A program made the position numbers and the translations under genes. This document shows, in pieces, positions 47,538 to 56,282 of a stretch of 64,000 nt of DNA (positions within the stretch are counted from its first letter, which is position 1; every line of letters begins with the position of its first letter). The notes beneath the pieces were generated by a model, which was not told the origin of the DNA, ran no database searches, and saw only the letters and a program-made list of their open reading frames with translations. The stretch lies in contig CP152408.1 in NCBI GenBank assembly GCA_038961845.1, positions 5,766,001-5,830,000 of the forward strand. The letters run 5' to 3'. This DNA comes from Xylophilus sp. GW821-FHT01B05. GTDB taxonomy: Bacteria > Pseudomonadota > Gammaproteobacteria > Burkholderiales > Burkholderiaceae_C.

Positions 47538-49031
47538 TGCTGAAACAGTGCTGTCGACCGGCGCCGCCATGGCGGCAATCACCTCGGCCACCGCTGCGGT
47601 GAGCCGGCGCGCATAGGGCACGTGCAGGAACTCATTGGGCCCGTGCGCGTTGCTCTTCGGGCCCAGCACGCCGCAGACCATCATCTGCGCCTTGGGAAAG
47701 CCCTGGCTCAGCATGTTCATCAGCGGGATGGTGCCGCCCTGGCCGATATAGCCACAGGACGCGCCGAAGTGCGTCTGGCTGGCGGCATCCAGCGCGCGCG
47801 CAAACCAGGGCGCCGTGGTGGGCGCGTTCCAGCCGGTGGCGCCGTTGCCCTGGAAGGTGACCTTGGCCTGGTAGGGCGCGTTGTCTTCCAGCAGCGCCTT
47901 CAGCTCTTGCACCGCGCGGTCGGCCTCCACCAGCGGCGGCAGGCGCAGGCTGAGCTTGAAGGCGGTGAAGGGCCGCAGCACATTGCCCGCGTCTTTCAGC
48001 GCCGGAAAGCCATCGACGCCGATAACGCTGAGCGCGGGCTTCCAGGTGCGGTTGAGCAGCGCCTCGACCGGGTCGGTGGTGGTGGGCAGCGCGAACTGGG
48101 TCGAGCCGGCGCAGTCGTAGTGCGCCCACGGAAAGCGCTTATGGATCTCGTCGCCCAGGATGGCGGCGGTGGCGCGCGCCTGGTCCAGGCGCTCGGCCGG
48201 CACCTCGCAATGAAAGCTGGCCGGCAGCAGGCGGCCGGTGGCGCTGTCTTCGAGCCGATCCAACAGGTGGCGCAGGATGCGGAAGGACGAGGGCACCAGG
48301 CCCGAGGCATCGCCCGAGTGCACGCCTTCGGTCAGCACCTCGACCTTGAGCGTGCCGCTGGCCACGCCGCGCAGGCTGGTGGTGAGCCAGAGCTGGTCGT
48401 AGTTGCCGGCACCTGAATCCATGCAGACCACCAAGCCCACGTTGCCCAGGCGTGCACGCAGTGCGTCCACATAAGGCAGTAGGTCATAGGAGCCGGACTC
48501 TTCGCAGGTCTCGATCAGGCCGACGATGCGCGGGTGTGCCACGCCCTGGGCCTTGAGCGCCTGCACCGCGGCGATGGAGGCATAGATGGCGTAGCCGTCA
48601 TCCGCGCCGCCGCGGCCGTAGAGCTTGCCGTCTTGGTACTTGGGCGTCCAAGGGCCGAGGTCGCTGCGCCAGCCGGTGAATTCAGGTTGCTTGTCGAGGT
48701 GGCCGTACATCAGCACGGTGTCGCTCACCTTGGTGCCGGTGGCGGGCACTTCAAAGAAGATCACCGGCGTGCGGCCGGGCAGGCGCACGATCTCGAGTTG
48801 CAGGCCTTCGACTTTCTGCGCCTCGACCCACTGCGCGGCATTGCGCAGCACGGTTTCCAGGTAGCCGTGCTGCGCCCAGTCGGCGTCGAAAGCGGGCGAC
48901 TTGGCCGGAATGGCGATGTAGTCGGTGAGCTGGCGCACGATGTCGCCATCCCATTGGGCAGTGACGTCGTTGCGCAGCCGGGCGCTGTCAAGCAGGCCGG
49001 CGGGGATCTCGCGGTGCAGGGGGGCGTTCAT
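47535..49031 (-). CDS. M20 family dipeptidase (CNDP/carnosinase-like)
   Basis: 498 residues, no signal peptide. Zinc-site motifs are VLMYGHLDKQPEF, YGRGGADDGYAIYASIAAVQAL and IETCEESGSYDL; CMDSGAGNYDQLWLTTSLRGVASGTLKVEVLTEGVHSG marks the CNDP-type dipeptidases. It should hydrolyse dipeptides or peptide-like amides in the cytoplasm. Its last codon lies in mini-element copy 7. It is convergent with the other M20 gene, from which it differs in subgroup. Confidence 0.9.
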   Translation of the reverse strand: MNAPLHREIPAGLLDSARLRNDVTAQWDGDIVRQLTDYIAIPAKSPAFDADWAQHGYLETVLRNAAQWVEAQKVEGLQLEIVRLPGRTPVIFFEVPATGTKVSDTVLMYGHLDKQPEFTGWRSDLGPWTPKYQDGKLYGRGGADDGYAIYASIAAVQALKAQGVAHPRIVGLIETCEESGSYDLLPYVDALRARLGNVGLVVCMDSGAGNYDQLWLTTSLRGVASGTLKVEVLTEGVHSGDASGLVPSSFRILRHLLDRLEDSATGRLLPASFHCEVPAERLDQARATAAILGDEIHKRFPWAHYDCAGSTQFALPTTTDPVEALLNRTWKPALSVIGVDGFPALKDAGNVLRPFTAFKLSLRLPPLVEADRAVQELKALLEDNAPYQAKVTFQGNGATGWNAPTTAPWFARALDAASQTHFGASCGYIGQGGTIPLMNMLSQGFPKAQMMVCGVLGPKSNAHGPNEFLHVPYARRLTAAVAEVIAAMAAPVDSTVSA

Positions 49032-49127
49032 CAGGGGGCTCCGTGGAGAAGAAAAAGGGCAGTGCGCAATTCTGCGCCTGCCCTGATTCCCAGGCCAACT
49101 GCCGGCCGCGAGGCCCCGCTAGCCGCT

Positions 49128-49703
49128 TTAGGCCGACTTCAGTGCGCCCTTGCTCGCGCCGTTGAAGCCAAAGGTGATGTCGCCCGAGAGCTGGCCGCCC
49201 TCTTCGATCACCAGCTTGCCGTAGCGCACCGTGCCGGTGACGCGGCCGGTGGAATAGATCACCAGCTTGTCGCGCACGGTCAGGGTGCCGTCGAAGGCGC
49301 CGTGGATCTCGGCGATGTCGATCTCGGCCGAGCCCTTGAACGCGCCCTGCTCGGCGATGCGGATCACGCGTGAATCCATGGTGGCTTCGACGATGCCCTC
49401 GACCACCAAGGTGTCGCAGTCGGTGATCTCCACGCCCTTCAGCTTGATGTTGGGGCCGACGGTGAGCTTGCTGGCGCTCTCCTTGGCGTCGGCCGATACA
49501 GCACCGACCGCCGCCGCGGGCGCGCCCGACAGCGAGTTGCCACGCGGGTCGCTGACCGGCGTGCTGCTCAGGGGGGATGAGGAGGAGGAAGAAGAGCCCG
49601 AAGACGACGGCAGGGCCATCGACGACGAACCCGCGGGCGGGTTAGGACGGGAGTTCAAAGGTTCAGCCTCTCGTTTGCCAAAGAAGGGGGATTGCAGCGC
49701 CAT
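49128..49703 (-). CDS. Bactofilin family cytoskeletal protein
   Basis: 191 residues. About 85 low-complexity residues (Ser/Pro rich) are followed by a bactofilin beta-helix: NIKLKGVEITDCDTLVVEGIVEATMDSRVIRIAEQGAFKGSAEIDIAEIHGAFDGTLTVRDKLVIYSTGRVTG. Bactofilins polymerise without nucleotide on the inner membrane and take part in cell shape or polar localisation. The N-terminal tail is longer than usual. It stands alone. Confidence 0.92.
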   Translation of the reverse strand: MALQSPFFGKREAEPLNSRPNPPAGSSSMALPSSSGSSSSSSSPLSSTPVSDPRGNSLSGAPAAAVGAVSADAKESASKLTVGPNIKLKGVEITDCDTLVVEGIVEATMDSRVIRIAEQGAFKGSAEIDIAEIHGAFDGTLTVRDKLVIYSTGRVTGTVRYGKLVIEEGGQLSGDITFGFNGASKGALKSA

Positions 49704-50050
49704 GGGTTCTCCGGAAAAAAACCTATGCTAAAGAGCACTTGCACGCAAAGCTTCCTGTGATTTCGCAAGAGACGTAACGCTATTCATCAGCGCTGCGGCC
49801 CAATGGCGGACCTTCTGGCCGGCCCTGCTCCTTGGCGCATGCTACGCCTCTGGTGCCCGGCCCGAAAGCGCTTTATCCGCAGCGCCGCGCATATGGCGAT
49901 ATCGCGCTACCAAATTGGTAGCAAACCCCGATGGCCGGGGCTTGGCGCCGCAGCGCATACCGGAGAAAACCAGGGCCCGCGCCCGGCCCATCGCGATACG
50001 CTGCGGATGCATTTCATTACCGCAGCGGGTGCGCGCCCGCGCGACGAGCC
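49704..50050. other. Gene-free stretch between the bactofilin and metW genes
   Basis: I find no convincing gene in these 347 bp. Two adjoining hairpins, GCTACC/GGTAGC (49906-49922) and CCCCG/CGGGG (49926-49940), followed by CTTGGC, look like a degenerate copy of the palindromic mini-element. Confidence 0.6.
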
Positions 50051-50638
50051 TCAGTCTCCGCGCTCGAACTTGAACACCGCCGTGCCCGCACGCACATTCG
50101 GCAAGAAGCGCACTTCACGCCCCTCTTGCAGCCCAAAGGCGTCCAGCGTGCGCAGCTGGTTCTTCTGCGCCAGCGCAGCAAAGTCGCGGTAGGTGCCGAC
50201 ACGGATGTTGGGCGTGTCATACCACTGGTAGGGCAGGCGCCGCGTCACCGGCATGCGGCCGCGCAGCACCGACAGGCGATTGGGCCAGTGCGCAAAGTTG
50301 GGGAAGGCGACGATGCCGATGCGGCCCACGCGCACGGTTTCGCGCAACATGGTCTCGGCATTGCGCAGATGCTGCAGCGTGTCGAGCTGCAGCACGACAT
50401 CGAAGGAGCTGTCGTCGAACAGGTCCAGCCCGGCTTCGAGGTTGCGCTGAATCACGTTGACGCCGCGCTGCACGCAGGCCAGCACATTGGCGTCGGCAAT
50501 CTCGATGCCGTAGCCGGTGCAGCCGCGCTCACGCTGCAGCAGATCCAGCATGGCGCCGTCGCCGCAGCCCAGGTCCAGCACGCGCGAGCCTTCGGGCACG
50601 AGTTGCGCGATCAGGCGCATGGTCAGGGAATCGCTCAT
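50051..50638 (-). CDS. metW: MetW protein, methionine biosynthesis
   Basis: 195 residues with SAM-methyltransferase motif [15 protein letters not shown] and [22 protein letters not shown], the MetW pattern. It overlaps metX by 4 bp (ATGA). MetW partners MetX in many proteobacteria and is needed for efficient homoserine acylation; its own methyltransferase activity is not established. It would be under the metX riboswitch. Confidence 0.94.
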   Translation of the reverse strand: MSDSLTMRLIAQLVPEGSRVLDLGCGDGAMLDLLQRERGCTGYGIEIADANVLACVQRGVNVIQRNLEAGLDLFDDSSFDVVLQLDTLQHLRNAETMLRETVRVGRIGIVAFPNFAHWPNRLSVLRGRMPVTRRLPYQWYDTPNIRVGTYRDFAALAQKNQLRTLDAFGLQEGREVRFLPNVRAGTAVFKFERGD

Positions 50639-51849
50639 GGGGCTGTGCCCTCCACGTGGGCCGCAGGCAGGGCGCCCTGGCCCATCACCAGGTCGCGCGC
50701 AATGCCATAGAAGTAAGAGCGCACCAGGTCGTGGTAGCGCGCGTCGTCGAGCAAGAAGGCATCGTGGCCGTGCGGCGCGTCGATCTCGGCGTAGCTCACG
50801 TCGCGGCGGTTATCCAGCAGGGCACGCACGATCTCGCGGCTGCGCGTCGGCGAGAAACGCCAGTCGGTGGTGAAGCTCACCAGCAGAAAGCGGCAACTGG
50901 CGCGCTCCAGCGCACGGGCCAGGTTGCCGCCGTAGGTGCGGGCCGGGTCGAAGTAGTCCAGCGCGCGCGTGATCAACAGATAGGTGTTGGCGTCGAAGTA
51001 CTCACTGAACTTGTCGGCCTGGTGGCGCAGGTAGCTCTCGATCTGGAACTCGATCTCTTGCGTCGAGTAGCGGTAGGTCTCGGCTTCGATGCTGGCGGCG
51101 CCTTCCACCACCGCCTCGGTGGCGCGGCGCAGCTGCCGGCCAAACTTGGCGTTCATCACGTCATCGCTCAGGTAGGTGATGTGACCGACCATGCGCGCAA
51201 TGCGCAGGCCGCGCTTGGGTATCACGCCCTGCTCATAAAAATGCCCGCCGTGGAAGTCCGGGTCGGTCACGATGGCGCGCCGCGCCACCTCGTTGAAGGC
51301 GATGTTCTCGGCGTTCAGGTTGGGCGCGCTGGCCACCACCACCGCATGGCGCACGCGCTGCGGGTGCTGCAGCGTCCACGACAGCGCCTGCATGCCGCCC
51401 AGGCTGCCGCCCATGACGGCGGCCAGCGTGCCGATGCCCAGCGCATCCAGCAGCCGGGCCTGCGCATTGACCCAGTCCTCCACCGTGACCACGGGGAAGT
51501 CCGCGCCCCAGACCCGGCCCGTGGCCGGGTTCACATCCGCCGGCCCGGTCGAGCCAAAGCAGGAGCCCAGGTTGTTTACGCCAATGACAAAGAAGCGGTC
51601 GGTATCTACCGGTTTGCCCGGCCCCACCATGTTGTCCCACCAGCCTTCGGAGCGCTCCTGGCCGGCATACACGCCGGCTACGTGGTGCGAGGCATTGAGC
51701 GCATGGCAGATCAACACCGCGTTGGAGCGGTCGGCGTTCAAGGTGCCGTAGGTCTCGTAGGCCAGCGTGTAGTCGGCCAGCACAGCACCGCTCTGCAGCG
51801 ACAGCGGCGCGGCGAAATGCAGGGACTGGGGTGTAGCGAGAAACGACAT
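50635..51849 (-). CDS. metX: Homoserine O-acyltransferase MetX
   Basis: 404 residues from the ATG at 51847-51849 (an in-frame ATG five codons upstream is possible). Alpha/beta-hydrolase fold: nucleophile [10 protein letters not shown], acid in [14 protein letters not shown] and histidine in [10 protein letters not shown]. It acylates homoserine, the first committed step to methionine; many MetX of proteobacteria use succinyl-CoA, and this cannot be told by eye. The leader holds a SAM-II-like aptamer and a terminator. metW follows. Confidence 0.95.
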   Translation of the reverse strand: MSFLATPQSLHFAAPLSLQSGAVLADYTLAYETYGTLNADRSNAVLICHALNASHHVAGVYAGQERSEGWWDNMVGPGKPVDTDRFFVIGVNNLGSCFGSTGPADVNPATGRVWGADFPVVTVEDWVNAQARLLDALGIGTLAAVMGGSLGGMQALSWTLQHPQRVRHAVVVASAPNLNAENIAFNEVARRAIVTDPDFHGGHFYEQGVIPKRGLRIARMVGHITYLSDDVMNAKFGRQLRRATEAVVEGAASIEAETYRYSTQEIEFQIESYLRHQADKFSEYFDANTYLLITRALDYFDPARTYGGNLARALERASCRFLLVSFTTDWRFSPTRSREIVRALLDNRRDVSYAEIDAPHGHDAFLLDDARYHDLVRSYFYGIARDLVMGQGALPAAHVEGTAP

Positions 51850-51884
51850 GAAAAAACCCGGCATCGCTGAAAACGAGGCCGGGC
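51850..51884 (-). terminator. Intrinsic terminator flush with the metX start codon
   Basis: Read leftward, CCCGGC (51878-51883) pairs with GCCGGG (51857-51862) and is followed directly by six T (51851-51856) and the start codon region. It is the expression platform expected downstream of the aptamer at 51912-51962, so SAM should cause termination before metX. Confidence 0.75.
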
Positions 51885-51911
51885 GTCGGGGGATGTCTGT
51901 CGCGTCGGTCT

Positions 51912-51962
51912 GTCTTTAGCTGTATTTGTTAAGCGCCCGCAAGCTGGAGCAAATCGGCGCGT
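51912..51962 (-). promoter_or_regulatory. SAM-II riboswitch aptamer of metX
   Basis: Read leftward, the RNA has GCGCC (51960-51956) pairing with GGCGC (51937-51933) as P1, the loop sequence GAUUUG after the 5' strand, and the 3' segment AACAAAUACAGCUAAAG. Both conserved parts match the known SAM-II pseudoknot (GAUUU...AAAUnnAGCUAAA). A -10-like TATACT at 51974-51969 puts the transcript start at the aptamer. SAM-II classically controls metX/metA in alphaproteobacteria. Confidence 0.78.
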
Positions 51963-52032
51963 CGGACCAGTATAGCAAGGCACTTGCGAACGCCTCTCAG
52001 GTGAAACGCCCTCGCAGCGCCCACCACATCAC

Positions 52033-52048
52033 TGGCGCGATTTTTGCT
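52033..52048 (+). promoter_or_regulatory. Sigma-54 promoter of amt
   Basis: TGGCGC-GATTT-TTGCT matches the -24/-12 consensus TGGCAC-N5-TTGCA with the GG and GC in correct spacing. It lies 84 bp before the ammonium transporter ATG, which fits NtrC-type control in nitrogen limitation. Confidence 0.7.
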
Positions 52049-52131
52049 TCATTTTGGTGCGAAAGAGCAAAAAACGGTGCGATTCAACCAAACAAGCACC
52101 ACAACAAGGCAAAAACCCATCCAGAGGATTT

Positions 52132-53334
52132 ATGGAAGCACTCAAACAGGGCGCTGACGTCCTGTTCATTCTGCTTGGCGGCATCATGGTGCTGGCAATG
52201 CACGCGGGATTCGCGTTTCTTGAACTCGGCACCGTTCGCAAGAAGAACCAGGTCAATGCACTGGTCAAGATACTGGTGGACTTCAGCGTCTCCACCATCG
52301 TCTATTTCGCCGTCGGCTATGGCGTCGCCTACGGCACGCACTTCTTTATAGGGGCGCAGGAACTGACGCAGCGCAACGGCTATGAGCTGGTGAAGTTCTT
52401 CTTCCTGCTGACCTTCGCCGCGGCCATCCCGGCCGTCATCTCCGGTGGCATTGCCGAACGCGCGCGCTTCTGGCCACAACTGCTGGCCACGGCCGTCATC
52501 GTCGGCTTCATCTACCCCTTCTTCGAGGGCATCGTCTGGAACCGGCACTTCGGCGTGCAGGACTGGATCGCCCGCACCACGGGCGCGGATTTCCACGACT
52601 TCGCCGGCTCCATCGTCGTGCATGCGGTCGGCGGCTGGCTGGCGCTTCCGGCCGTGCTGCTGCTGGGCGCGCGCAGCAACCGCTACCGCAAGGACGGCGC
52701 CATCAGTGCGCACCCGCCTTCTAATATCCCGTTCCTGGCGCTGGGCGCCTGGATATTGACCGTGGGCTGGTTCGGCTTCAATGTGATGAGCGCCCAGACC
52801 ATCGACAAGGTCTCGGGCCTGGTCGCAGTCAATTCGCTGATGGCCATGGCTGGCGGCACGCTTGCTGCGCTGGCCTTCGGCCGCAACGACCCGGGCTTTG
52901 TCCACAACGGCCCGCTGGCCGGCCTGGTGGCGATCTGCGCCGGCTCTGATTTGATGCACCCGCTGGGCGCACTGGCCACCGGTCTGGTGGCCGGCGCCCT
53001 GTTTGTGGTGCTTTTCACACGCACCCAGAACCGCTGGAAGATAGACGACGTGCTGGGCGTCTGGCCCTTGCACGGCCTGTGCGGCGTCTGGGGCGGCATC
53101 GCCGCCGGCATCTTTGGTCAGCAGATATTCGGTGGCCTGGGCGGCGTGAGCCTGCTGGCCCAATGTATGGGCACACTACTCGGCGTCGCCTGGGCGCTGC
53201 TGGGTGGCACCGTGGTCTACGGTGTACTAAAGCTGTCGCTGGGCATCCGGCTGAGCCCCGAGGAAGAGTTCGACGGCGCCGATTTGTCCGTCCACCGCAT
53301 CAGCGCCACCCCCGAGCGCGAAGCCAATTGGTAA
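52132..53334 (+). CDS. amt: Ammonium transporter, Amt family
   Basis: 400 residues from the ATG at 52132 with an AGAGGA site. About eleven membrane helices. The pore histidines are in GSIVVHAVGGWLALPA and PLHGLCGVWGGI; GGIAERARF and GGTLAALAF are further Amt marks. It conducts ammonium across the inner membrane. It lacks a signal peptide and no glnK gene adjoins it, unlike the usual glnK-amt pair. The sigma-54 promoter upstream fits nitrogen control. Confidence 0.93.
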   Translation: MEALKQGADVLFILLGGIMVLAMHAGFAFLELGTVRKKNQVNALVKILVDFSVSTIVYFAVGYGVAYGTHFFIGAQELTQRNGYELVKFFFLLTFAAAIPAVISGGIAERARFWPQLLATAVIVGFIYPFFEGIVWNRHFGVQDWIARTTGADFHDFAGSIVVHAVGGWLALPAVLLLGARSNRYRKDGAISAHPPSNIPFLALGAWILTVGWFGFNVMSAQTIDKVSGLVAVNSLMAMAGGTLAALAFGRNDPGFVHNGPLAGLVAICAGSDLMHPLGALATGLVAGALFVVLFTRTQNRWKIDDVLGVWPLHGLCGVWGGIAAGIFGQQIFGGLGGVSLLAQCMGTLLGVAWALLGGTVVYGVLKLSLGIRLSPEEEFDGADLSVHRISATPEREANW

Positions 53335-53512
53335 CAAGAAAACCTCTTGACTCCGTGAAAACCCCTGCGCACGAAGGTCCGTCAGGTGTCTCATAACGCG
53401 TGATATCGCGCATAATGACCGCGCGCGGGTCCTTTTGGGCTCTGCGTTTTTGCGGTGTATGGTCAGTTTCGCGTCTTTGAAGTCGTCATTGGTTTGCTGA
53501 TTGCGTGGCCCA

Positions 53513-53546
53513 GACTCCATCGCGTCTTGTTTTTTTGAGGAGTCCC
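53513..53546 (+). promoter_or_regulatory. Hairpin covering the ribosome-binding site of the first RRM gene
   Basis: GACTCC (53513-53518) can pair with GGAGTC (53539-53544), which includes most of the TGAGGAG ribosome-binding site. The same arrangement precedes the second RRM gene with a longer stem. Confidence 0.6.
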
Positions 53547-53549
53547 AAG

Positions 53550-53969
53550 ATGGGCAACAAACTTTATGTGGGCAACCTGCCCTATACCTTCCGTGACGAA
53601 GATCTGCAACAGACCTTCAGCCAATACGGTGCTGTCACCAGCGCCAAGGTCATGATGGAACGCGACACTGGCCGCTCCAAGGGCTTCGGCTTTGTCGAAA
53701 TGAGCAACGACGCGGAAGCGCAGTCGGCCATCACCGGCACCAATGGCCAAGCCTTCGGCGGCCGTAACCTCGTCGTGAACGAAGCACGTCCGATGGAACC
53801 CCGTCCCCCACGTTCGGGTGGCGGCGGCGGCTACGGTGGTGGTGGCGGCGGTGGTGGTTACGGCGGCGGTGGTGGTGGCGGCGGTTACGGCGGTGGCCGT
53901 AGCGGCGGCGGCGGTGGTTACGGCGGTGGCAACAGCGGCGGCGGCTACGGCGGTCGCGGCGGCTACTGA
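53550..53969 (+). CDS. Glycine-rich RRM RNA-binding protein (first copy)
   Basis: 139 residues. An RRM domain fills about 1-80: KLYVGNLPYTF (RNP2) and RSKGFGFVEM (RNP1), with VVNEARPMEPRP closing it. The tail is almost pure Gly with Tyr and Arg. Such proteins in proteobacteria and cyanobacteria are cold-inducible RNA chaperones. The start has a strong TGAGGAG site, which a leader hairpin can hide. A terminator follows. The gene next to it (54207-54728) is a close paralogue. Confidence 0.93.
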   Translation: MGNKLYVGNLPYTFRDEDLQQTFSQYGAVTSAKVMMERDTGRSKGFGFVEMSNDAEAQSAITGTNGQAFGGRNLVVNEARPMEPRPPRSGGGGGYGGGGGGGGYGGGGGGGGYGGGRSGGGGGYGGGNSGGGYGGRGGY

Positions 53970-53993
53970 TCCAGCGCACTGCGCACGCACCAT

Positions 53994-54019
53994 GAAAGGG
54001 CCTTCGGGCCCTTTTTTCA
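53994..54019 (+). terminator. Intrinsic terminator of the first RRM gene
   Basis: AAGGGCC, a TTCG tetraloop and GGCCC are followed by a run of six T. Confidence 0.85.
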
Positions 54020-54165
54020 TGGGCGTCGAATTAGCAGTATTTGAGCGAAAGAATGCTTGCTTTTTTTTCGAACTTATGGGCCATAATGCAATCGCAGGGC
54101 CTGAAAATCCATGCCAGTTTGCGGTGATGCGTCGGTTTCGCGTGGTCGGTGTTGATTGCGTTCTC

Positions 54166-54203
54166 GGGACTCCATCGCTTTATCCATGTTTTTGAGGAGT
54201 CCC
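54166..54203 (+). promoter_or_regulatory. Hairpin covering the ribosome-binding site of the second RRM gene
   Basis: GGGACTCC (54166-54173) pairs perfectly with GGAGTCCC (54196-54203), burying the TTGAGGAG site 4 bp before the ATG. A CATAATG -10-like box lies at 54082-54088, with TTGCTT at 54057-54062. Confidence 0.65.
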
Positions 54204-54206
54204 GTA

Positions 54207-54728
54207 ATGGGCAACAAACTCTACGTTGGCAACCTGCCTTACTCCGTACGCGACAGCGATCTGGAACAGGCCTTCGGCCAATTTGGCGCCGTCACCAGCG
54301 CCAAGGTCATGATGGAGCGCGACACCGGCCGCTCCAAAGGCTTTGGTTTTGTCGAGATGGGCAGCGATGAAGAAGCCCAGGCTGCCGTCAATGGCATGAA
54401 CGGCCAGCCACTTGGCGGCCGCAGCGTCGTGGTCAACGAAGCCCGTCCCATGGAAGCACGCCCCCCGCGCAGCGGTGGCTACGGCGGCGGTGGTGGTGGC
54501 GGCTACGGCGGTGGAGGCGGCGGTGGTGGATATGGCGGCGGCGGCGGCGGTGGTGCTGGTGGCCGTAGCGGCGGTGGCGGCGGCTATGGTGGTCGCGGCG
54601 GCGGCGGTGGTGGTGGTGGCGGCGACGGTGGTTTCCGCAGTCCCTACGGCTCCGGTCCGCGTGGCGGCCGCAACAGCGGTGGCGGCGGTGGTGGTGGATA
54701 CGGCGGCGGCGGCAACGGCGGCTACTGA
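54207..54728 (+). CDS. Glycine-rich RRM RNA-binding protein (second copy)
   Basis: 173 residues. The RRM (KLYVGNLPYSV, RSKGFGFVEM, VVNEARPMEARPP) is nearly identical to that of the first copy; the Gly-rich tail is longer (about 90 residues) with Tyr and Arg at intervals and SPYGSGPRGGRN inserted. RNA chaperone role inferred from the family. Leader, ribosome-binding site and terminator match the first copy, showing a tandem duplication including control signals. Confidence 0.93.
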   Translation: MGNKLYVGNLPYSVRDSDLEQAFGQFGAVTSAKVMMERDTGRSKGFGFVEMGSDEEAQAAVNGMNGQPLGGRSVVVNEARPMEARPPRSGGYGGGGGGGYGGGGGGGGYGGGGGGGAGGRSGGGGGYGGRGGGGGGGGGDGGFRSPYGSGPRGGRNSGGGGGGGYGGGGNGGY

Positions 54729-54748
54729 GCACCCACTCCCAACAACAA

Positions 54749-54773
54749 GAAAGGCCCTGCGGGGCCTTTTTTG
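54749..54773 (+). terminator. Intrinsic terminator of the second RRM gene
   Basis: AAAGGCCC, a short loop and GGGGCC are followed by six T. Confidence 0.85.
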
Positions 54774-54793
54774 CTGCCTGCGCGTTTGGCTGC

Positions 54794-55597
54794 TTAGTGC
54801 GGCGCGTCTTCGCTGCGCCGATGCTTGCGCGGGCGTCCCGCCAGCAGGCGGTCGAACAAGCCATTGGGCAGGAGCCGCAGCAGCTTGGCCACGATGCCCA
54901 TCTGCCAGGGAATGACACGGTAGCTGCTGCCCGCCGCGATGGCCGCAAAAGCCTGGTCGGCAAAGGCCTCGGGCGTCATCAGGAAGGGCATGGAGTAACG
55001 GTTCTCCCGCGTGAGCGGCGTGTCGATGTAGCCCGGGCACAGCGTGGTGACCCGCACCCCCGTGCCGCGCAACTCGCCGCGCAGGCTTTCGCAGTAGGCG
55101 ATGACGGCCGCCTTGCTGGCGCAATAAGCGCCATGGCCTGGCAGGCCGCGGATGCCGGCGACGCTGCCGATGCCCACCAAGCGGCCGGGCCGGCCTTGCT
55201 GCTTGGCGCGCTGCACCATGGCCGTGATGAATGGATGGAAGGTCGCTGCCAGACCCACGTTGTTGGTGGCCAGGGTCTGGGCCAGCACTTCCAGGTCTGA
55301 GCGCTCGGCGGTGTCGATACCGACGCTGATGCCGGCGTTAGCAATGACCACGTCGGGCACTCCCTGCTCGGCCAGGCAGGCACGACCGGCGGCGACGATG
55401 CTGTCGATGTCTGCCACGTCGGCACTATAAATTTTATAGCTATCAGCCGGCACCCCTGCTGCGTTTGCCCAGGATTCCATCTCTGATACCCGGCGTGCGG
55501 CCAGTGCCAGGCGGAAGCCGGCCTGGTGGTAGCGCGCGGCCAGCGCCTGGCCTATGCCACTGGACGCACCGGTGATGAAAACAAGCGGAGCGGCCAT
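54794..55597 (-). CDS. Short-chain dehydrogenase/reductase
   Basis: 267 residues. Rossmann TGASSGIGQALA, NAGISVGID (NAG motif), GIGSVAGIRGLPGHGAYCASKAAVIAY with the complete Ser-Tyr-Lys active site (Y-CAS-K), and a C-terminal hydrophobic tail. It belongs to the group of classical SDRs acting on unknown alcohols or ketones. It lies 25 bp after lptC in the same direction, where lptA is common. A degenerate mini-element (TTTTATAGCTATCAGCC near 55431-55447) lies within it. Confidence 0.88.
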   Translation of the reverse strand: MAAPLVFITGASSGIGQALAARYHQAGFRLALAARRVSEMESWANAAGVPADSYKIYSADVADIDSIVAAGRACLAEQGVPDVVIANAGISVGIDTAERSDLEVLAQTLATNNVGLAATFHPFITAMVQRAKQQGRPGRLVGIGSVAGIRGLPGHGAYCASKAAVIAYCESLRGELRGTGVRVTTLCPGYIDTPLTRENRYSMPFLMTPEAFADQAFAAIAAGSSYRVIPWQMGIVAKLLRLLPNGLFDRLLAGRPRKHRRSEDAPH

Positions 55598-55622
55598 GGT
55601 GCTTATCTCTTGAGACGCCGGG

Positions 55623-56282
55623 TCAGCGCTTGGGGGTTGGTGCAGGCGCCGGGCTTGGCACGAGCACGCCGCGCACCCGGCCGTGCAGGTTCATGATCTG
55701 GCTCATGTTGTCGTAGTCCATACGGTCGCCAGTGAAACGGTCGTCGCCACGGGTCAGGACCACGGGCTTGTTGGAGAGCATGCGCTCGGTCTGGGTGTTG
55801 GCATGCAGGAACTCGCCACGGAACTCCATCTTGGGCACTGGCCGGCCCGCCTTGTCGACGGTGGGCGCGCGCGTGACGATGGCGTTGCCGAACAGCTGGA
55901 CCTCGGTGCCGTCGCCATTGCTCAGGCCCTGGTTGGCGGTGGCTGTGATCAGGTTGCCGTCTTCGCTGATGGAGCGGATGCGCGGCTTGTCGATTTCCAG
56001 CGTGTCGTTGTCAGGGTAATGGCGCCCCTCGACGCCGAATATCTCGCTGCGGAGCCTGCCGTTGACGTCGAAGTTGCGCACCGCGAAATCGCGCATGAAG
56101 TAGTCGGACTCGTGCCGCACCGGTTGCGCCACCTCGGGCGCCGCAGGCGGCGGCGTGCTGCGCACCAGCCAGTAGCTGCCCAGGGCCAGCACGCCCATCA
56201 CCGCGATCGGCAGGTAGATGGACAGGCGATCGGCCGCCAGTTGCAGCGTGGCCTTCGGGCCTGGGATGCGAAAGCTGCTCAC
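55623..56282 (-). CDS. lptC: LPS export protein LptC
   Basis: 219 residues from a GTG start (56280-56282) that overlaps the kdsC stop. One N-terminal membrane helix (LPIAVMGVLALGSYWLVRS) is followed by the LptC/OstA-like periplasmic fold (MRDFAVRNFDVNGRLRSEIFGVEGRHYPDNDTLEIDKPRI, MEFRGEFLHANTQTERMLSN). It passes lipopolysaccharide from LptBFG to LptA. lptA and lptB, its usual next genes, are missing here. Confidence 0.92.
   Translation of the reverse strand: MSSFRIPGPKATLQLAADRLSIYLPIAVMGVLALGSYWLVRSTPPPAAPEVAQPVRHESDYFMRDFAVRNFDVNGRLRSEIFGVEGRHYPDNDTLEIDKPRIRSISEDGNLITATANQGLSNGDGTEVQLFGNAIVTRAPTVDKAGRPVPKMEFRGEFLHANTQTERMLSNKPVVLTRGDDRFTGDRMDYDNMSQIMNLHGRVRGVLVPSPAPAPTPKR

Noticed and set aside
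53818..54726. GGC/GGT-rich tandem repeats as a possible CRISPR or satellite
   Set aside because: They encode the glycine-rich tails of the two RRM proteins; there are no spacers or regular repeat length.
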